From positions 558,001 through 622,000 of the forward strand of contig NISF01000001.1 of the NCBI GenBank assembly GCA_002270295.1: a DNA stretch of 64,000 nucleotides, written 5' to 3'. The notes below the pieces were generated by a model that had not been told where the DNA came from, made no database searches, and worked only from the letters and a program-made list of their open reading frames with translations. The translations under genes and the position numbers were made by a program. The stretch comes from Enterobacter sp. 10-1 (GTDB lineage: Bacteria; Pseudomonadota; Gammaproteobacteria; Enterobacterales; Enterobacteriaceae). The number at the start of each line of letters is the position of its first letter. The stretch's first letter is position 1. Of the stretch, positions 62,183 through 64,000 are shown in pieces.

Positions 62183-62671
62183 ATGTCACAACTGACCCAT
62201 ATTAACGCCGCCGGCGAGGCGCACATGGTCGACGTCTCGGCGAAGGCCGAAACGGTTCGCGAGGCGCGCGCTGAAGTTTTTGTCGAGATGCAGGCGACCA
62301 CGCTGGCGATGATTATCGACGGCAGCCATCACAAGGGCGATGTTTTCGCCACCGCCCGCATTGCCGGGATCCAGGCGGCGAAGCGGACCTGGGAGCTGAT
62401 CCCGCTGTGCCATCCGCTGATGCTGAGCAAGGTGGAGGTTAACCTGCAGGCGCAGCCTGAACATAGCCGGGTGCGGATCGAATCCCTGTGCCGGCTGACC
62501 GGGAAAACCGGGGTTGAGATGGAGGCGCTGACCGCAGCCTCCGTGGCGGCGCTGACGATTTACGATATGTGCAAAGCCGTGCAGAAAGATATGGTGATTG
62601 GCCCGCTGCGCCTGCTGGCGAAGAGCGGCGGCAAATCCGGCGACTTTAAGGCGGACGAGGCTCATGATTAA
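62183..62671 (+). CDS. moaC: Cyclic pyranopterin monophosphate synthase accessory protein MoaC
   Basis: Converts the MoaA product to cyclic pyranopterin monophosphate. It has 162 residues. Conserved segments are [26 protein letters not shown] (near 74-80), [11 protein letters not shown] and [10 protein letters not shown]. The stop overlaps the moaD start by eight bases. Confidence 0.97.
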   Translation: MSQLTHINAAGEAHMVDVSAKAETVREARAEVFVEMQATTLAMIIDGSHHKGDVFATARIAGIQAAKRTWELIPLCHPLMLSKVEVNLQAQPEHSRVRIESLCRLTGKTGVEMEALTAASVAALTIYDMCKAVQKDMVIGPLRLLAKSGGKSGDFKADEAHD

Positions 62672-62912
62672 GGTTCTGTTTTTTGCCCAGGTGCGCGAGC
62701 TGGTGGGTACCGATACGTTAACCCTCGAGGCGAGCGAAGCCTCGACGGTGGAAGCCGTTCGCCGCCAGCTTATCACCCGTGGTGACCGCTGGGCGCTGGC
62801 GCTGGAGGAGGGCAAGCTGCTGGCGGCGGTGAACCAGACGCTGACCGCCTTTGACCATCCGGTCACCGCCGGCGACGAAGTGGCGTTTTTTCCACCGGTC
62901 ACCGGAGGCTAA
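62664..62912 (+). CDS. moaD: Molybdopterin synthase small subunit
   Basis: Ubiquitin-fold sulfur carrier, 82 residues, with the essential C-terminal Gly-Gly (FFPPVTGG) that is thiocarboxylated to supply sulfur for the dithiolene. The start [13 protein letters not shown] overlaps the end of moaC. moaE follows after 1 bp. Confidence 0.96.
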   Translation: MIKVLFFAQVRELVGTDTLTLEASEASTVEAVRRQLITRGDRWALALEEGKLLAAVNQTLTAFDHPVTAGDEVAFFPPVTGG

Positions 62913-62913
62913 G

Positions 62914-63366
62914 ATGACGCAAACCCGCATTATCGTTAGCCCGGCGCGTTTTCGCGTTGGCGACGAATATCCGTGGCTTGCCGAGCGCGATGAGGACGGC
63001 GCCGTCGTCACCTTCACCGGCAAAGTGCGTAACCACAATCTCGGCGAGAGCGTTAAGGCGCTGACCCTCGAACACTACCCGGGCATGACCGAAAAATCGC
63101 TGGCGGAGATTGTCGACCTGGCGCGGGAACGCTGGCCGCTGGGGCGGGTCACGGTGATCCACCGCATCGGTGAAATGTGGCCGGGCGAAGAGATTGTGTT
63201 TGTCGGCGTCACCAGCGCGCACCGCAGCAGCGCCTTTGCCGCCGGTGAATTCATTATGGATTATCTGAAAACCCGCGCGCCGTTTTGGAAGCGTGAGGCC
63301 ACTCCGGAAGGCGATCGTTGGGTTGACGCGCGTGACAGCGATCGTCAGGCGGCAGAGCGCTGGTAG
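62914..63366 (+). CDS. moaE: Molybdopterin synthase large subunit
   Basis: Catalytic subunit of molybdopterin synthase, 150 residues. Family motifs are FTGKVRNHN (near 32-40), LEHYPGMTEKSL, RIGEMWPGEEIVFVGV and the Lys-containing KTRAPFWKRE near residue 119-126. Last gene of the moa operon. Confidence 0.97.
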   Translation: MTQTRIIVSPARFRVGDEYPWLAERDEDGAVVTFTGKVRNHNLGESVKALTLEHYPGMTEKSLAEIVDLARERWPLGRVTVIHRIGEMWPGEEIVFVGVTSAHRSSAFAAGEFIMDYLKTRAPFWKREATPEGDRWVDARDSDRQAAERW

Positions 63367-63410
63367 TATGATACGCTTAAAGGGTTAATTTCGTTAATCA
63401 GGAGATAGTC

Positions 63411-64000
63411 ATGGACAGATTCCCCCGTTCCGATTCCATCGTCCAGGCGCGCAGCGGCCTGCAAACCTATATGGCCCAGGTGTACGGCTGGATGACGGTT
63501 GGGCTGCTGCTAACGGCGTTTATCGCCTGGTTCGCCGCCAACACGCCGGCGGTGATGATGTTTGTTTTTTCCAGCAAAATTACCTTCTTCGGGCTGATTA
63601 TTGCCCAGCTGGCGCTGGTATTCGTGCTCTCCGGCATGGTTCAGCGTCTGAGCGCGGGCATGGCGACGACGCTATTTATGCTCTATTCGGCGCTGACGGG
63701 GCTAACGCTATCCAGCATTTTCATCGTCTACACCTATTCGTCGATTGCCAGCACCTTTGTGGTCAGCGGCGGGATGTTTGGCGCGATGAGCCTCTACGGC
63801 TATACCACTAAACGCGATCTCAGCGGCTTTGGTAATATGCTGTTTATGGCGCTGATTGGTATCGTTCTGGCCTCGTTGGTGAACTTCTGGCTGAAGAGCG
63901 AGGCGCTGATGTGGGCGGTGACCTATATCGGGGTCATTGTGTTCGTGGGCCTCACCGCCTATGACACCCAGAAGCTGAAAAATATCGGCGAACAGATCGA
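63411..64000 (+). CDS. ybhL: BAX inhibitor-1 family membrane protein YbhL (3' truncated by window edge)
   Basis: Multi-pass inner-membrane protein of the TMBIM/BI-1 family; its function in enterobacteria is unknown. 196 of about 234 residues are inside the window. At least six hydrophobic segments are visible, with YGYTTKRDLSGFGNMLFM and LTAYDTQKLKNI typical of the family. AGGAG precedes the ATG. It follows moaE, as in E. coli. Confidence 0.95.
   Translation, partial: MDRFPRSDSIVQARSGLQTYMAQVYGWMTVGLLLTAFIAWFAANTPAVMMFVFSSKITFFGLIIAQLALVFVLSGMVQRLSAGMATTLFMLYSALTGLTLSSIFIVYTYSSIASTFVVSGGMFGAMSLYGYTTKRDLSGFGNMLFMALIGIVLASLVNFWLKSEALMWAVTYIGVIVFVGLTAYDTQKLKNIGEQI

Overview
The window is a stretch of enterobacterial core chromosome, most like Klebsiella or a near relative such as Raoultella. 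Proteins and gene order track E. coli from the suc operon to ybhL. The mngRAB genes that E. coli has between sucD and cydA are missing. A complete hut (histidine utilisation) cluster with a NAC-type site lies between ybhC and ybhB, and pmrCAB lies between uvrB and yvcK. Both are Klebsiella-like arrangements. GC content is high, and no phage, plasmid, IS or CRISPR was seen.

Layout: 1-5.75 kb, sucABCD (2-oxoglutarate dehydrogenase E1/E2 and succinyl-CoA synthetase). 5.75-6.94 kb, a long gene-free cydA regulatory region. 6.9-16.2 kb, cydABX-ybgE followed by ybgC-tolQRAB-pal-cpoB (bd oxidase and the Tol-Pal envelope machine). 16.4-17.3 kb, a tRNA array (Lys-Val-Lys-Lys-Lys) with tRNA-tail repeats. 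17.5-20.7 kb, nadA-pnuC, zitB, ybgS. 21-22.9 kb, aroG and gpmA. 23.2-27.6 kb, the galETKM operon. 27.7-33 kb, modEF, acrZ and modABC. 33-35 kb, ybhA and pgl. 35.1-37 kb, an uncharacterised TPR protein/ECF sigma/anti-sigma cluster. 37.2-46.6 kb, ybhC, a lambda attB core, hutIGC, hutUH and an amino-acid permease. 46.6-52.2 kb, ybhB and the divergent bioA/bioBFCD operons. 52.1-55.6 kb, an orphan UrtE-like ATPase and uvrB. 55.7-59.4 kb, a small membrane-peptide ORF with its own PmrA box, then pmrCAB. 59.4-64 kb, yvcK, the Moco riboswitch, moaABCDE and the start of ybhL.

Many operators can be read directly: FNR (cydA), NadR (nadA), TyrR (aroG), Fur-like (gpmA), GalR OE and OI (gal), ModE (modA and moaA), BirA (bio), HutC and NAC (hut), LexA and DnaA (uvrB) and PmrA (two sites).

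The most unusual observations are these. Two 125-bp ERIC elements sit inside the original 5' coding ends of ybgE and ybgC, at the same CAACGC/T junction, and each supplies a new ribosome-binding site and start codon. A 30-codon membrane-peptide ORF stands behind a perfect PmrA box next to pmrCAB and resembles the PmrR class of LpxT inhibitors. Four tRNA-Lys units of about 175 bp end in a structured repeat that copies the tRNA 3' end. The lambda attB core is intact beside the hut cluster. The ECF sigma gene appears to lack a conventional start codon.
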